A DNA stretch of 64,000 bases from Allosaccharopolyspora coralli (lineage in GTDB: Bacteria > Actinomycetota > Actinomycetes > Mycobacteriales > Pseudonocardiaceae): the NCBI RefSeq assembly GCF_009664835.1, contig NZ_CP045929.1:4278001-4342000 (forward strand), written 5' to 3'. Below are positions 43,904 to 53,572 of this stretch, piece by piece. A program made the position numbers and the translations under genes. Below the pieces are notes generated by a model that was given only the letters and a program-made list of their open reading frames with translations, ran no database searches and was not told the DNA's origin. Numbering within the stretch: the stretch's first letter is position 1; each line of letters opens with the position of its first letter.

Positions 43904-44344
43904 GTCCTCCGCGTTTCGTGACGGTGACGTTTGTCTTGCCGCCGACCCCGGAGGGTTCCGGAACCGACTTTCGGGCACACTGCCACCGGCCCGACGAGCC
44001 AAGGAACACCGAGCGAGAATCACTCGGCGAACGCAACCGCGGGAGCGAGCCGGGCTGTCCGGTTGACCGGACCACCGAGCGCGCCTCCGACGAGCGCGAG
44101 GCACAACGAACCGGCGCGACGAATGCGCCGTTGCTCCACTGTACGCGCCGCTCAACAGAGGCCGCACGCGACCCCTGGCCTCGACGAACGTCGCTCCGAT
44201 GGACGCGGACAGTGTTCGGGATCATACTGAGGGCGGTCACGCGTTCGGCACGTCCCCCGGGGCGCCTTGCGAGTCGTGACAGCGCGTGGCTACGGTCGAT
44301 CATGTTTGTCCTGGGGACGATTCACGAGCCTATCGAGGAGACGT
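43904..44344. other. divergent intergenic region between infA and the first methyltransferase
   Basis: About 440 bases without a supported gene. It must hold the promoter of the alpha operon and that of the plus-strand methyltransferase. No confident promoter boxes or structured leader were recognised. Confidence 0.5.
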
Positions 44345-44992
44345 GTGACCTCTCGCGCCGCCGACCGAACCTTGCCCCTCGGACGGTTCTTGCCGACCCC
44401 GGAAACCGTCGATGAGTACCGCACGTTCTTCACCACGGCGCTGCGTCACCCGACGATGCTCGGCGCGGCCACCCCCACCTCGCACGCCGTCGCGGCCACG
44501 GTCGCGCAGGTCGTTCCGACCACCGGCACCCCCACGGTCGTCGAACTCGGACCCGGCACAGGCTCACTGAGCGGGGCGATCCGCGACCGCCTCCCGCGCG
44601 GTGCGCGGCACATCGGCATCGAACTCAACAACGTCCTGGTGGCCCACCTCCGCGAACACAAGCCGTGGCTGGAAGTGGTGCACGGTGACGCGCGGGACCT
44701 CACGGTCCTGCTCGACAAGCTGGCCGTCGACCACGTGGACGCCGTCGTGAGCAGCATCCCGTGGTCGCTGCTGCCGGACGAGACCCAGGCGGACATCCTC
44801 GGGCAGGCCACCGACAGGCTCGCTCCGCACGGTGCGTTCACCGCGCTGACCTACCTCACCGCACTCCACCGCACCGGCGGCAAGCGATTCCGGCAGCGGT
44901 TGGAGGCCCGGTTCGACGAGGTGCTGACCCACACGACGTGGCAGAACGTGCCGCCGATCCTGCACTACCTCTGCAGGCGCCCGCTGCACTGA
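44345..44992 (+). CDS. SAM-dependent methyltransferase, phospholipid N-methyltransferase/rRNA dimethylase-like
   Basis: 215 residues. SAM motif I PTVVELGPGTGSLSGAI and a later VDAVVSSIPWSLLPDE (motif IV-type, as in phosphatidylethanolamine N-methyltransferases and KsgA relatives). The GTG at 44345 has GAGGAG four bases upstream. It is a clear paralogue of the gene at 45532; the two flank a DUF1707 membrane protein. The C-terminus overlaps that convergent gene by 28 bases. Substrate (lipid, rRNA or small molecule) cannot be decided from sequence. Confidence 0.8.
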   Translation: MTSRAADRTLPLGRFLPTPETVDEYRTFFTTALRHPTMLGAATPTSHAVAATVAQVVPTTGTPTVVELGPGTGSLSGAIRDRLPRGARHIGIELNNVLVAHLREHKPWLEVVHGDARDLTVLLDKLAVDHVDAVVSSIPWSLLPDETQADILGQATDRLAPHGAFTALTYLTALHRTGGKRFRQRLEARFDEVLTHTTWQNVPPILHYLCRRPLH

Positions 44993-45399
44993 CCACCTGG
45001 CACCAGGCCCAGCCGTCCGGCGAGAGCACCCGCGAGCAGGACCGCTCCCCACGGGCCGGCCACCCAGATCCACCACGGATGGACCGGTTCGTCGACGCCG
45101 ACCGAGACCAGCGCCCAGATCACCACGTTCACGGCCACCGCAAGGAGCCAGGCTCCGAACGAGGTCCGCAGCACCATACGCATCCATTTCGGTGTCGAGG
45201 ACCGCGTCGTCGCAGGTGAGGAAGGCTGTTCCGGGAGGTCGGCTGTGAGGCGGGCGAGGTCGTCGGCCGTCTGCGCCGCCCACGCGAGCCGGACCCGCTC
45301 GTCGAACTCGGCCAGCTCGATCCGCCCCTCGGCCACGGCCTGCTGAAGTCGGTCACCGACACGTCGGCGGTCGGCGTCGGAGACTCGGATAGTCGGCAT
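44965..45399 (-). CDS. DUF1707 protein with C-terminal two-helix membrane domain
   Basis: 144 residues. The N-terminal DUF1707 (IRVSDADRRRVGDRLQQAVAEGRIELAEFDERV) is a short SHOCT-like domain typical of actinobacteria. The C-terminal half has two transmembrane helices (FGAWLLAVAVNVVIWALVSV and WWIWVAGPWGAVLLAGALAG). ATG at 45399 with AAAGGGGG upstream. Role unknown; such proteins are often membrane-bound regulators or small envelope proteins. Confidence 0.82.
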   Translation of the reverse strand: MPTIRVSDADRRRVGDRLQQAVAEGRIELAEFDERVRLAWAAQTADDLARLTADLPEQPSSPATTRSSTPKWMRMVLRTSFGAWLLAVAVNVVIWALVSVGVDEPVHPWWIWVAGPWGAVLLAGALAGRLGLVPGGQCSGRLQR

Positions 45400-45531
45400 G
45401 ACGCACCCCCTTTGGGATCCCGAAGCTACTGTAACAGCGTTACGTTTCTTCGGCATCGACTCCCGGCAGTGCCGTCGAGAGAGCCCCGGATACTGTTGAC
45501 GGCGAACCCGCCACGTCCGGACCGGGAGTCC

Positions 45532-46140
45532 GTGTTGAACTCACGCGCCACCCTGCACGAGTACCGCACTTTCCTCAGCCGAGCGCTGCAACGGCCGTCG
45601 ACGGTCGGTGCCGTCCTGCCTACGTCGCAGCACGTCGCCTCCGCCGTCGCCGACGTCGTCCCCGCCACCGGTACGCCGACCGTCGTCGAACTCGGCCCGG
45701 GAACCGGCGCGCTCACCGACTTGGTCGAACAACGCCTCCCCAGCGGGTCACGGCACCTCGCCGTCGAGATCGACCCGGACATGGTCGACTACCTGCGCCG
45801 GTCGCGCCCCTGGCTGGAGGTGCACCACGCCGACGCGGCCGACCTGCCCACCCTGCTGAACCAGCAAGGCATCACGCACGTGGACGCGGTCATCAGCAGC
45901 ATTCCGTGGACCCTGCTGCCGCTGTACCAGCAACGACGAGCGCTCGACGCGGTGGCGCACAGCCTCGCACCACACGGAGTGTTCACGGCGCTGACCTACA
46001 TCACCGCACTGTGGCGGCCCGGCTCGGCCGCGTTCGACAGGGCCCTGCGCACGACATTCGAAGAAGTCGTCCCTCGCACGCCGGTGTGGCGCAACGTCCC
46101 CCCGGCCCGCGTCTACATCTGCCGCCGCGCCCGCCCCTAG
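45532..46140 (+). CDS. SAM-dependent methyltransferase, paralogue of the gene at 44345
   Basis: 202 residues from a GTG at 45532. Motif I PTVVELGPGTGALTDLV and VDAVISSIPWTLLP mirror the upstream copy, as do GVFTALTYITAL near the C-terminus and the N-terminal LHEYRTFLSRALQRPSTVGA. This looks like a tandem duplication with divergence. The start is uncertain because an in-frame ATG-like start exists 120 bases upstream without conserved sequence. A half copy of the hairpin repeat (46148-46164) lies just after the stop. Confidence 0.8.
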   Translation: MLNSRATLHEYRTFLSRALQRPSTVGAVLPTSQHVASAVADVVPATGTPTVVELGPGTGALTDLVEQRLPSGSRHLAVEIDPDMVDYLRRSRPWLEVHHADAADLPTLLNQQGITHVDAVISSIPWTLLPLYQQRRALDAVAHSLAPHGVFTALTYITALWRPGSAAFDRALRTTFEEVVPRTPVWRNVPPARVYICRRARP

Positions 46141-46147
46141 CTGAGAC

Positions 46148-46164
46148 GGCGAAAGTGCCGTTCG
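46148..46164 (+). repeat. half copy of the CGAACGGC hairpin repeat
   Basis: GGCGAAAGTGCCGTTCG is the 3' arm of the 17-bp hairpin at 6371; the matching 5' arm is absent here. Probably a decayed terminator repeat. Confidence 0.7.
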
Positions 46165-46239
46165 CTTCATGTGGACTGGTTGGCTTGAGTGCTGCGGTCA
46201 GGCACCCAGCACCTACAGTTTCCCCGGCGCCTACGCAGA

Positions 46240-46352
46240 CCGCTCACCCGCGGGTTCTCACCTCGCGGCTGGCGAGGACAGCGTCGACGAAATGTAGGGC
46301 GCTACCTGATGTCGACGATCCCGCAGCCAGCCGCGAGGTGAGGTTCCGCCAC
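46240..46352 (+). repeat. nested-hairpin repeat, intact copy
   Basis: Outer arms 46257-46272 and 46327-46342 pair perfectly over 16 bp. Inside: GAGGACAGC, inner arms CGTCGAC (46282-46288) and GTCGACG (46311-46317), innermost GTAG (46294-46297)/CTAC (46302-46305), then CCCGCAG. Arm sequences differ from the copies at 23341 and 54110, while flanks and loop motifs match. It lies between two convergent genes. Confidence 0.85.
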
Positions 46353-46396
46353 GGAACCACCCACGCAGGTAACTGCGCGCACCCCTCTAGCTAAGG

Positions 46397-47194
46397 TCAG
46401 TCCGCGTCGGTGAGGACCCAGGGGCCGGAGTCGGTGATGGCGACGGTGTGCTCCCAGTGCGACGCACGCGAGCCGTCGAGAGTCACCACGGTCCACTCGT
46501 CATCGAGTTCCTCGGTGTCGGCCGATCCCAGCGTGAGCATCGGCTCGACCGCGATGGCCATCCCCACCTTGAGTCTCGGTCCCTTGCCGGGCTTGCCGAG
46601 GTTCGGCAGGAACGGCTCCATGTGCATCTGCGAACCGATGCCGTGGCCACCGTACTCGGCGATGATGCCGTACTCGACACCGTCGGCCGCCCGCGAATCC
46701 AGCACGGAGTGCTCGATGGCGTGTGAAATGTCGGTCAATCGGTTCCCCGCGCGGACCTGCTCGATCCCCGCCCACATGGACCGCTTGGTCGCCTCGGACA
46801 GTGCCAGGTCCCGCGGCGAGAGCTCTCCTACCGCGACCGTCACCGCCGAGTCGCCGTGCCAGCCGTCGAGTATGGCCCCGCAGTCCACGGACAGCATGTC
46901 GCCCTCGTCGAGCACGTCCGTGGAAGCGGGGATGCCGTGCACCACCCGCTCGTTCCGCGAAGAACAGATCGAACCGGGAAACCCGTGGTAACCCTTGAAC
47001 GACGGCACCGCCCCCGCGTCCCGGATGATCTGTTCCGCGACGGCGTCCAACTCGGCGGTGCTCACCCCCGGCTTGGCCTGCGCCGTGACCTCGGCGAGCG
47101 CGCGGGCCACCACCAGACCGGCGGCCCGCATCGCCTCGATCTCACCGGAGCTCTTGAGCTCGATGCCCTTGCCACGGCGGAGCAACGCGTTCAC
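46397..47194 (-). CDS. map: methionine aminopeptidase, type I
   Basis: 265 residues. Removes initiator Met. Metal ligands lie in [20 protein letters not shown] (two Asp), [13 protein letters not shown] (His), [11 protein letters not shown] (Glu) and [20 protein letters not shown] (Glu). The GTG start overlaps the adk stop (GTGA), so adk-map are coupled, the conserved secY-adk-map order. Confidence 0.97.
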   Translation of the reverse strand: MNALLRRGKGIELKSSGEIEAMRAAGLVVARALAEVTAQAKPGVSTAELDAVAEQIIRDAGAVPSFKGYHGFPGSICSSRNERVVHGIPASTDVLDEGDMLSVDCGAILDGWHGDSAVTVAVGELSPRDLALSEATKRSMWAGIEQVRAGNRLTDISHAIEHSVLDSRAADGVEYGIIAEYGGHGIGSQMHMEPFLPNLGKPGKGPRLKVGMAIAVEPMLTLGSADTEELDDEWTVVTLDGSRASHWEHTVAITDSGPWVLTDAD

Positions 47195-47754
47195 CCGCGC
47201 TCGGACCCGGCGGGCAGCGCCTGCAGCGCTCGCCCGGTGACGTCCTCGACCTCGCCGACCGCGTCGATCGTGAGGACCTTGCCGCGGTAGTACTCCAGCA
47301 GCGGGGCCGTCTCCGAGTGGTACACGGACAGCCGGCGACGGATGACGTCCTCCGTGTCGTCGGCACGCCCACGGCTCAGCATCCGCCGTACCAGTTCCTC
47401 TTCCGGCACCTCGAACTGCAGTACCGCGTCCATCTCGACGCCGTACTCACCGAGAATGGCCGTGAGCACGTCGGCCTGGGCGGTGTTGCGCGGGTAGCCG
47501 TCGAGCAGGAACCCGCAGCGCGCGTCGGACTCGGCGAGCCGCTCGCGCACCATGTCGTTGGTGACCTCGTCCGGCACGAGCTCACCCGCGTCGAGGTAGC
47601 TCTTCGCCTTCTGCCCCAGCGGGGTCGACGCGCTGATGTTCGCGCGGAACAGGTCACCGGTGGAAATGTGCGGCACCTTGAGGTGCTCGCTCAGCACGGC
47701 CGCTTGGGTGCCCTTGCCCGCACCCGGCGGGCCGACGAGAACCAATCGCACCAA
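47191..47754 (-). CDS. adk: adenylate kinase (short form)
   Basis: 187 residues. [19 protein letters not shown]-loop, [10 protein letters not shown] and [11 protein letters not shown] are all present. The LID is the short type without zinc cysteines, as usual in actinobacteria. It converts AMP + ATP to 2 ADP. secY lies 208 bases upstream, so adk may have its own promoter. Confidence 0.97.
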   Translation of the reverse strand: MVRLVLVGPPGAGKGTQAAVLSEHLKVPHISTGDLFRANISASTPLGQKAKSYLDAGELVPDEVTNDMVRERLAESDARCGFLLDGYPRNTAQADVLTAILGEYGVEMDAVLQFEVPEEELVRRMLSRGRADDTEDVIRRRLSVYHSETAPLLEYYRGKVLTIDAVGEVEDVTGRALQALPAGSERG

Positions 47755-47962
47755 GGGTCTGCCTCCGAATCAGTCTGATGGCGCACGCCACCGATCTTTC
47801 AGCGCTCCGCGAGTGAAGCACCGCCCGCAGAACGGGACTGGACGACGCCGCACGGACGACGATCCCGATCGGGACCTCCGCACCGCGTGAGGCGCCGCGA
47901 TCGGCGACGCCACCACACACGGCATCCGCGGAACGAAGCACGTTCCGCCCGGACGGTTGAGC

Positions 47963-49270
47963 TTACCGGAGGAAGCCCTCGTAGTTCCGCTGCGTGAGCT
48001 GGCTCTCGATCTGCTTCACCGTGTCCAGACCCACGTTGACCATGATCAGCACCGCGGTACCGCCGAACGGGAAGTTCTGGTTCGCCCCCTCCCCGGTCAG
48101 GCCGAGGAAGAAGTTCGGCAGGATCGCGACGATGCCCAGGTACAACGCACCCGGCAGCGTGATGCGCGAGAGCACGAAGCTCAGGTACTCCGCCGTCGGC
48201 CGTCCCGGACGGATCCCGGGGATGAACCCGCCGAACTTCTTCATCTCGTCCGCCCGTTCCTCCGGGTTGAACGTGATCGAGACGTAGAAGTAGGCGAAGA
48301 ACACGATCATCGCCATGTACAGCAGGATGTGCACCCAGCTGGACGGATCCACGATGTAGGTCTGGATGAACCGGGCCCACCAGCTGTCCTGGTTGCCCGC
48401 GAGCTGGCCGAGCAGCTGCGGCAGGTACAGCAGCGACGAGCCGAAGATGACCGGGATGATGCCCGCCTGGTTGACCTTCAACGGCAGGTAGGTCGAGGTG
48501 CCGCCGTACATGCGACGACCGATCATCCGCTTCGCGTACTGGACCGGGATCCGGCGCTGCGCCTGCTCGATGTAGACGACGGTCGCGATGATCGCCACGG
48601 CGAAGGCGCAGACCACGGCGAAGACGAGGCCGCCGTGCGTGTTCAGGATCGAGCCGCCCTCGGCCGGGATCCGGGCCGCGATCGAGGTGAAGATCAGCAG
48701 CGACATGCCGTTGCCGATGCCGCGCTCGGTGATGAGCTCGCCCATCCACATGAGCAGCCCGGCACCGGCGGTCATGACGATGACGATGGTGACGAGGTTG
48801 AGCACCGACTTGTCGGGGATGACCTCGGCGCTGCAGTTCTGGAAGAGCTGTCCCCGCACGGCCAGGGCGACGATGCCGGTGGCCTGCAGCAGCGCGAGCG
48901 CGATGCACAGATACCGGGTGTACTGCGTCAGCTTGGCCTGGCCGGACTGGCCTTCCTTCTTGAGCTGCTCGAACCGGGGAATGACCACCTGGAGCAGCTG
49001 CACGATGATGCTGGCGGTGATGTAGGGCATGATGCCCAGCGACAACACCGACAGCTGCAGCAGCGCACCGCCACTGAAGAGGTTCAGCAGCGAGAAGACG
49101 TTCTGTCCGCCGCCTTCCATCTCCTGGATGCACTGCTGAATGTTCGGATACGACACCCCGGGAGAGGGAATCGTGGCGCCGAGCCTGTAGAGGACGACCA
49201 TCCCCAGTGTGAACAGGATCTTGCGGCGCAGGTCCGGCGTCGCCAGAGCCGAGCGGAAGGCGCCGAGCAC
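47963..49270 (-). CDS. secY: protein translocase subunit SecY
   Basis: 435 residues with ten transmembrane helices. RKILFTLGMVVLYRLGATIP at helix 1, the plug region following it, and the cytoplasmic loop GGFIPGIRPGRPTAEYLSFV before helix 10 identify SecY. Membrane channel for Sec export. Separated from rplO by a strong hairpin, so transcribed at least partly from its own promoter in the 327-base gap. Confidence 0.98.
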   Translation of the reverse strand: MLGAFRSALATPDLRRKILFTLGMVVLYRLGATIPSPGVSYPNIQQCIQEMEGGGQNVFSLLNLFSGGALLQLSVLSLGIMPYITASIIVQLLQVVIPRFEQLKKEGQSGQAKLTQYTRYLCIALALLQATGIVALAVRGQLFQNCSAEVIPDKSVLNLVTIVIVMTAGAGLLMWMGELITERGIGNGMSLLIFTSIAARIPAEGGSILNTHGGLVFAVVCAFAVAIIATVVYIEQAQRRIPVQYAKRMIGRRMYGGTSTYLPLKVNQAGIIPVIFGSSLLYLPQLLGQLAGNQDSWWARFIQTYIVDPSSWVHILLYMAMIVFFAYFYVSITFNPEERADEMKKFGGFIPGIRPGRPTAEYLSFVLSRITLPGALYLGIVAILPNFFLGLTGEGANQNFPFGGTAVLIMVNVGLDTVKQIESQLTQRNYEGFLR

Positions 49271-49597
49271 GCGAGACCTCCTGTGCGCGAGCCGGAATGA
49301 GCCGGCCGAAGACGGTGGCCGGCTCCGCGAAGAACCCGACCGGGGCTGAATTCAGGCAGCACCGCACGCATGCACGGCTGCTGCGCCCGCGACTCTAACA
49401 GGCCGACGACCGGACACTTCCAGTGACCGGTGCCCACGCTGTGATCACGGACCCATTCCGAAATACGGGAAACAGCCGGTCCGAAACTGGCGGGAGACCA
49501 GCGGCTCACGAGTCTGCTGGTGCGCGTGAACAGCCGCGGACACACCGAGGCCGGCCGACCCGTGGGTCGACCGGCCTCGGTGCTACTGCTGGGTCGC
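49271..49597. other. intergenic region between secY and rplO
   Basis: 327 bases. The rplO-proximal end contains the hairpin at 49545-49582. The rest should hold a secY promoter; no gene or clear box was seen. Confidence 0.55.
49545..49582 (-). terminator. rplO downstream hairpin
   Basis: 18-bp arms (49545-49562 and 49565-49582, one G-T pair) separated by only two bases. Very stable I-shaped hairpin 16 bases past the rplO stop; it likely ends or attenuates the spc operon before secY. Confidence 0.8.
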
Positions 49598-50047
49598 TCA
49601 GGCTTCCAGCTTGGTGGCGCTGCCACCCGCGGAGGTGAGCTTCTCCTGCGCGCTGCCCGTGAACGCGTGCGCGGTCACGTTCAGCTTCACGCCGTCGAGG
49701 TCACCGCCGCCGAGGATCTTCACCAGCTCGCCCTTCTTGGTGAGCCCGGCGGAGATCAGCTCGTCGAGACCGACCGTGCCGCCCTGCGGGAACGCGGCGG
49801 CCAGCCTGCCGAGGTTGACGCCCTGGTACTCGGTGCGGAACCGGTTCTTGAAGCCACGGAGCTTCGGAAGCCGCATCTGCAGCGGCATCTGCCCGCCCTC
49901 GAAGCGCGGGGCGACGTTCTTGCGTGCCCTCGTGCCCTTGGTGCCGCGACCGGCGGTCTTGCCCTTCGAGCCCTCGCCGCGACCCACACGGATCTTCTCG
50001 CGGTTCGAACCCGGTGCCGGACGCAGATCGTGAATCTTGATGGCCAT
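49598..50047 (-). CDS. rplO: 50S ribosomal protein uL15
   Basis: 149 residues. [20 protein letters not shown], the Gly/Arg-rich [20 protein letters not shown] segment and [20 protein letters not shown] are diagnostic. It follows rpmD by two bases. Confidence 0.98.
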   Translation of the reverse strand: MAIKIHDLRPAPGSNREKIRVGRGEGSKGKTAGRGTKGTRARKNVAPRFEGGQMPLQMRLPKLRGFKNRFRTEYQGVNLGRLAAAFPQGGTVGLDELISAGLTKKGELVKILGGGDLDGVKLNVTAHAFTGSAQEKLTSAGGSATKLEA

Positions 50048-50049
50048 GC

Positions 50050-50232
50050 TCAGTTGACCTCCTCGACCGTCACCAGGTGACGAACGACGTTGACCAGACC
50101 GCGCACGTCAGGGGTGTCCGGACGGACGACCGACTGGCGGATCCTGCGCAACCCGAGGGTGCGCATGCTCGCCTGCTGGTTCGCCCGCGTTCCCACCAGA
50201 CCCTTGGTCTGAGTGATCTTCAGCTGTCCCAT
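50050..50232 (-). CDS. rpmD: 50S ribosomal protein uL30
   Basis: 60 residues. [20 protein letters not shown] and [20 protein letters not shown] fit L30. The ATG at 50232 is preferred to one three codons upstream, inside rpsE's end, because it gives the family length. Confidence 0.96.
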   Translation of the reverse strand: MGQLKITQTKGLVGTRANQQASMRTLGLRRIRQSVVRPDTPDVRGLVNVVRHLVTVEEVN

Positions 50233-50237
50233 GTGGA

Positions 50238-50849
50238 TCACGTCCCCTGACCGGCACGCGCACGCAGCACGCTCGCCGGAGCGATGTCCTCGAGCGGAAG
50301 GCCACGACGCGCCGCGACCTCTTCCGGACGCTGCAACATCTTCAGTGCCGCCACGGTCGCGTGCACGATGTTGATCGCGTTGTCACTGCCCAGCGACTTG
50401 CTCAGCACGTCGTGGACGCCGGCGCACTCGAGCACCGCACGCACCGGACCACCGGCGATGACACCGGTACCGGCGCTCGCCGGACGCAGCAGGACGACGC
50501 CGGCGGCGTCCTCACCCTGCACCGGGTGCGTGATCGTGCCTCCCAGGCGCGGGACGCGGAAGAAGTTCTTCTTCGCCTCCTCGACACCCTTGGCGATCGC
50601 GGCCGGAACTTCCTTGGCCTTGCCGTAACCGACGCCGACCATGCCGTCGCCGTCACCGACGACGACCAGCGCGGTGAAGCTGAAGCGACGACCGCCCTTG
50701 ACGACCTTCGCGACACGGTTGATGGTCACGACCCGTTCGAACTGCGGGGTCTTCTCTTGGGCCGCCCCGCCACGGCCACCGTCGCGACGGTCCTTGCGGT
50801 CTTTGCCGCCGGATTCCGAACCGCCGTCACGCCGAGTGCGTCCAGGCAT
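50238..50849 (-). CDS. rpsE: 30S ribosomal protein uS5
   Basis: 203 residues. [40 protein letters not shown] and [20 protein letters not shown] are the S5 core; the N-terminus is a Gly/Asp/Arg-rich extension. Residues here affect decoding accuracy. Confidence 0.98.
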   Translation of the reverse strand: MPGRTRRDGGSESGGKDRKDRRDGGRGGAAQEKTPQFERVVTINRVAKVVKGGRRFSFTALVVVGDGDGMVGVGYGKAKEVPAAIAKGVEEAKKNFFRVPRLGGTITHPVQGEDAAGVVLLRPASAGTGVIAGGPVRAVLECAGVHDVLSKSLGSDNAINIVHATVAALKMLQRPEEVAARRGLPLEDIAPASVLRARAGQGT

Positions 50850-50914
50850 CAGGCGTCCCTTCCGTTCCTCGCTGTCATGGTCAAACCCGGAGTCCTGTCA
50901 GTGTGTGCCACTCG

Positions 50915-51316
50915 TCAGAACTCCAGACCGCCGTCGCGCGCGGCGTCGGCGAGCGCGGCGATCCGGCCGTGGTAGGCGTTGCCGCCACGGTCGAACACCA
51001 CCTTCTCGACGCCGGCGTTCTTGGCGCGAGCGGCGACGAGCTCCCCGACCTTGGTGGCCTTGGACTTCTTGTCGCCCTCGACTGTGCGGACGTCGGCTTC
51101 CAGCGTGGAGGCCGAGGCCAGCGTGTGACCCGCGACGTCGTCGATCACCTGCGCCACGATGTGGCGCGTGGATCGGGTGACGACCAGCCGCGGACGAGCA
51201 GGCGTTCCGCTGATCTTCTTGCGGAGCCGGAAGTGCCGCTTGGCGCGGGAGATCCGACGGGTGGTCGAGATGTCCTTGCCCACGGGCTTCCGCTTCGCTG
51301 TGGTGGTCTCGCTCAT
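50915..51316 (-). CDS. rplR: 50S ribosomal protein uL18
   Basis: 133 residues from the ATG at 51316. [40 protein letters not shown] and [20 protein letters not shown] are standard. It binds 5S rRNA. A longer open frame upstream is the end of rplF in another frame. Confidence 0.97.
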   Translation of the reverse strand: MSETTTAKRKPVGKDISTTRRISRAKRHFRLRKKISGTPARPRLVVTRSTRHIVAQVIDDVAGHTLASASTLEADVRTVEGDKKSKATKVGELVAARAKNAGVEKVVFDRGGNAYHGRIAALADAARDGGLEF

Positions 51317-51317
51317 G

Positions 51318-51857
51318 TCACTTACCCGTCTTTCCGACCTTGCGGCGGATGTTCTCGCCCGCGTAGCGCACGCCCTTGCCCTTGTACGGGTCGGGGCGAC
51401 GCAACTTCCGGATCCTGGCGGCGATCTCACCGACGAGCTGCTTGTCGATGCCCTTGACCGACAGCTTCGTCGGGCCGTCGATCGCGAACTCGATGCCCTG
51501 CGGCGGCTCGATCACGATGGGGTGGCTGTAGCCCAGGGCGAACTCGAGGTTCGCACCCTTGAGCTGCACGCGGTAACCCACGCCGTGGATCTCGAGGTCC
51601 TTCTGGTAGCCCTGGCTGACGCCGAGGACCATGTTGTTCACCAAGCTGCGGGACAACCCGTGCAGCGAACGGTTCACCCGCTCGTCGTCCGGGCGGTTCA
51701 CCACGAGCGCTCCGTCGGAGTCCTTCTCGACGGAGATGGGCTCGGCGATCCGCTGCTCGAGAGTGCCCTTCGGCCCCTTGACCGTGACTGCCTGGCCGTC
51801 GATCGTCACCTCGACGCCGGAGGGCACGGTGATCGGCAGCTTTCCGATGCGCGACAT
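51318..51857 (-). CDS. rplF: 50S ribosomal protein uL6
   Basis: 179 residues. [40 protein letters not shown] and the C-terminal [19 protein letters not shown] motif are diagnostic. rplR starts one base after its stop. Confidence 0.98.
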   Translation of the reverse strand: MSRIGKLPITVPSGVEVTIDGQAVTVKGPKGTLEQRIAEPISVEKDSDGALVVNRPDDERVNRSLHGLSRSLVNNMVLGVSQGYQKDLEIHGVGYRVQLKGANLEFALGYSHPIVIEPPQGIEFAIDGPTKLSVKGIDKQLVGEIAARIRKLRRPDPYKGKGVRYAGENIRRKVGKTGK

Positions 51858-51872
51858 ACCGGTACTCCTCCC

Positions 51873-52271
51873 TTACCACACGTAGGCGAGGACTTCCCCG
51901 CCCACGCCCTGCTTGATGGCCTGCCGGTCGGTCATGAGACCGCCCGAGGTCGAGATGATCGCGATGCCCAGCCCACCGAGCACCTTCGGCAGGTTCGTGG
52001 ACTTGGCGTAGACCCGCAGACCGGGCTTGGAGACCCGCCGGAGACCGGCGATGCTCCGCTCACGGTGCGGGCCGAACTTCAGCTCGACAACCAGGTTCTT
52101 GCCCTTGTCGCCGTCCTCCACACGGGAGCCGGAGACGTAACCCTCACGCTTGAGGATCTCGGCGATGTTGCCTTTGAGCTTGGAGTGCGGCATCACGATC
52201 TCGTCGTGGAATGCCGAGTTGCCGTTGCGCAGACGCGTCAGCATGTCTGCGATGGGGTCGGTCATCGTCAT
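51873..52271 (-). CDS. rpsH: 30S ribosomal protein uS8
   Basis: 132 residues from the ATG at 52271 with AAGG six bases upstream. [38 protein letters not shown] and [20 protein letters not shown] are standard. S8 is the classical spc-operon autoregulator in enterobacteria; the hairpin before rpsH was considered as a possible site, but no S8-site helix was recognised. Confidence 0.97.
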   Translation of the reverse strand: MTMTDPIADMLTRLRNGNSAFHDEIVMPHSKLKGNIAEILKREGYVSGSRVEDGDKGKNLVVELKFGPHRERSIAGLRRVSKPGLRVYAKSTNLPKVLGGLGIAIISTSGGLMTDRQAIKQGVGGEVLAYVW

Positions 52272-52446
52272 GAGTGACCTTGTCAACCTTTCTCGTCTGG
52301 TCCCCTGGGCCCCGACGCGGCCGAACGGGTCGACCGGACTGGGCCCGGGCCTGGACGAAGTCGAGAGGCACCTGCCGTGCGACAGGGCTCAATGTCACGC
52401 GTGGGCGCGAGCAAGGAGGCGGACCGCGGGTGGAACACCCTGGTCA

Positions 52447-52489
52447 CGCCCGACGAGAGTACCTGTCACCAGGACACTCTCGTCGGGCG
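52447..52489 (-). terminator. strong hairpin between rpsN and rpsH
   Basis: Perfect 14-bp arms CGCCCGACGAGAGT (52447-52460) and ACTCTCGTCGGGCG (52476-52489) lie 13 bases after the rpsN stop, inside a 230-base gap in the spc operon. Flanking ACCTG/CAGGT and CCTGGT/ACCAGG segments could extend it. Terminator, attenuator or RNA-processing site. Confidence 0.7.
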
Positions 52490-52501
52490 GGACCTGGCAG
52501 G

Positions 52502-52687
52502 TCACCAGGAAGACTTGCTCACACCCGGCAGCTCGCCCGCGTGGGCCATGTCGCGGAAGCACACACGGCAAAGTCCGAACTTGCGGTAGACCGAGCGCGG
52601 ACGGCCGCAACGCTGGCAGCGGGTGTAGGCCCGCACAGCGAACTTCGGCTTGCGAGCAGCCTTGTTGATCAGTGCCTTCTTGGCCAT
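52502..52687 (-). CDS. rpsN: 30S ribosomal protein uS14, zinc type
   Basis: 61 residues. [20 protein letters not shown] then [20 protein letters not shown] and [12 protein letters not shown] hold the CxxC...CxxC zinc site (C+ form), the normal housekeeping form within spc operons of actinobacteria. Confidence 0.98.
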   Translation of the reverse strand: MAKKALINKAARKPKFAVRAYTRCQRCGRPRSVYRKFGLCRVCFRDMAHAGELPGVSKSSW

Positions 52688-52691
52688 CGGC

Positions 52692-53255
52692 TCAGTTCTC
52701 CTTGAACGGGAAGCCCAAGCGCTTCAGCAGCGCCCGACCCTCCTCATCGGTGGTGGCCGTAGTCACCACGGTGATGTCCATACCGCGGGGACGGTCGATC
52801 GAGTCCGGGTCGATCTCGTGGAACATCGACTGCTCATCGAGACCGAAGGTGTAGTTGCCCCTGCCGTCGAACTGCTTCGGCGACAGACCCCGGAAGTCGC
52901 GGATGCGCGGCAGGGCGATCGTGACCAGCCGGTCGACGAACTCCCACATGCGGTTGCCGCGCAGCGTCACGCGGGCGCCGATCGGCATGCCTTCACGCAG
53001 CTTGAACTGGGAGATGGACTTGCGGGCACGGCGGACCTCCGGACGCTGACCGGTGATGATGGTCAGGTCGCGGACCGCACCCTCGATGAGCTTGCTGTCC
53101 CGCGCAGCGTCGCCGACACCCATGTTGACGACAACCTTGACCACACCGGGGATCTGCATCCGGTTGTCGTACGAGAACTCCTCGTTCAGAGCCGGGACGA
53201 TCTCGTCGCGGTAGCGGGTCTTGAGCCGGGGGACGATCTTCTCGGTCGTGGTCAT
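52692..53255 (-). CDS. rplE: 50S ribosomal protein uL5
   Basis: 187 residues. [40 protein letters not shown] and [20 protein letters not shown] are L5 signatures. It binds 5S rRNA. rplX ends two bases upstream and rpsN starts four bases downstream. Confidence 0.98.
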   Translation of the reverse strand: MTTTEKIVPRLKTRYRDEIVPALNEEFSYDNRMQIPGVVKVVVNMGVGDAARDSKLIEGAVRDLTIITGQRPEVRRARKSISQFKLREGMPIGARVTLRGNRMWEFVDRLVTIALPRIRDFRGLSPKQFDGRGNYTFGLDEQSMFHEIDPDSIDRPRGMDITVVTTATTDEEGRALLKRLGFPFKEN

Positions 53256-53257
53256 GA

Positions 53258-53572
53258 TCAGACGTCCTTACCGTTGCGGCGAGAAATGCGCACCTTCTTG
53301 CCGTCTTCGCCTACGCGGTATCCCACACGGGTGGGCTTGCCCTCCGAGTCCACGACCATCACGTTCGAGACGTGGATCGGGGCTTCCTGCGTGACGATGC
53401 CGCCGGACTGCGCACCACGCTCGGTTCGTGAGACCTTGGTGTGCTTCTTGATCCGGTTGACGCCCTCGACCAGGACGCGCGAGCGCTGCGGATAGGCCTG
53501 GATGACCTTGCCCCTGGCGCCCTTGTCCTTGCCCGAGATGACGACGACCGTGTCACCCTTCTTGATCTTCAT
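53258..53572 (-). CDS. rplX: 50S ribosomal protein uL24
   Basis: 104 residues. [20 protein letters not shown] (KOW motif) and [17 protein letters not shown] identify L24. The ATG at 53572 shares one base with the rplN stop (TGATG). Confidence 0.97.
   Translation of the reverse strand: MKIKKGDTVVVISGKDKGARGKVIQAYPQRSRVLVEGVNRIKKHTKVSRTERGAQSGGIVTQEAPIHVSNVMVVDSEGKPTRVGYRVGEDGKKVRISRRNGKDV

Noticed and set aside
44267-44344. Upstream extension of the first methyltransferase
   Set aside because: The GTG at 44345 has a strong GAGGAG at the right distance and the extension has no conserved sequence.
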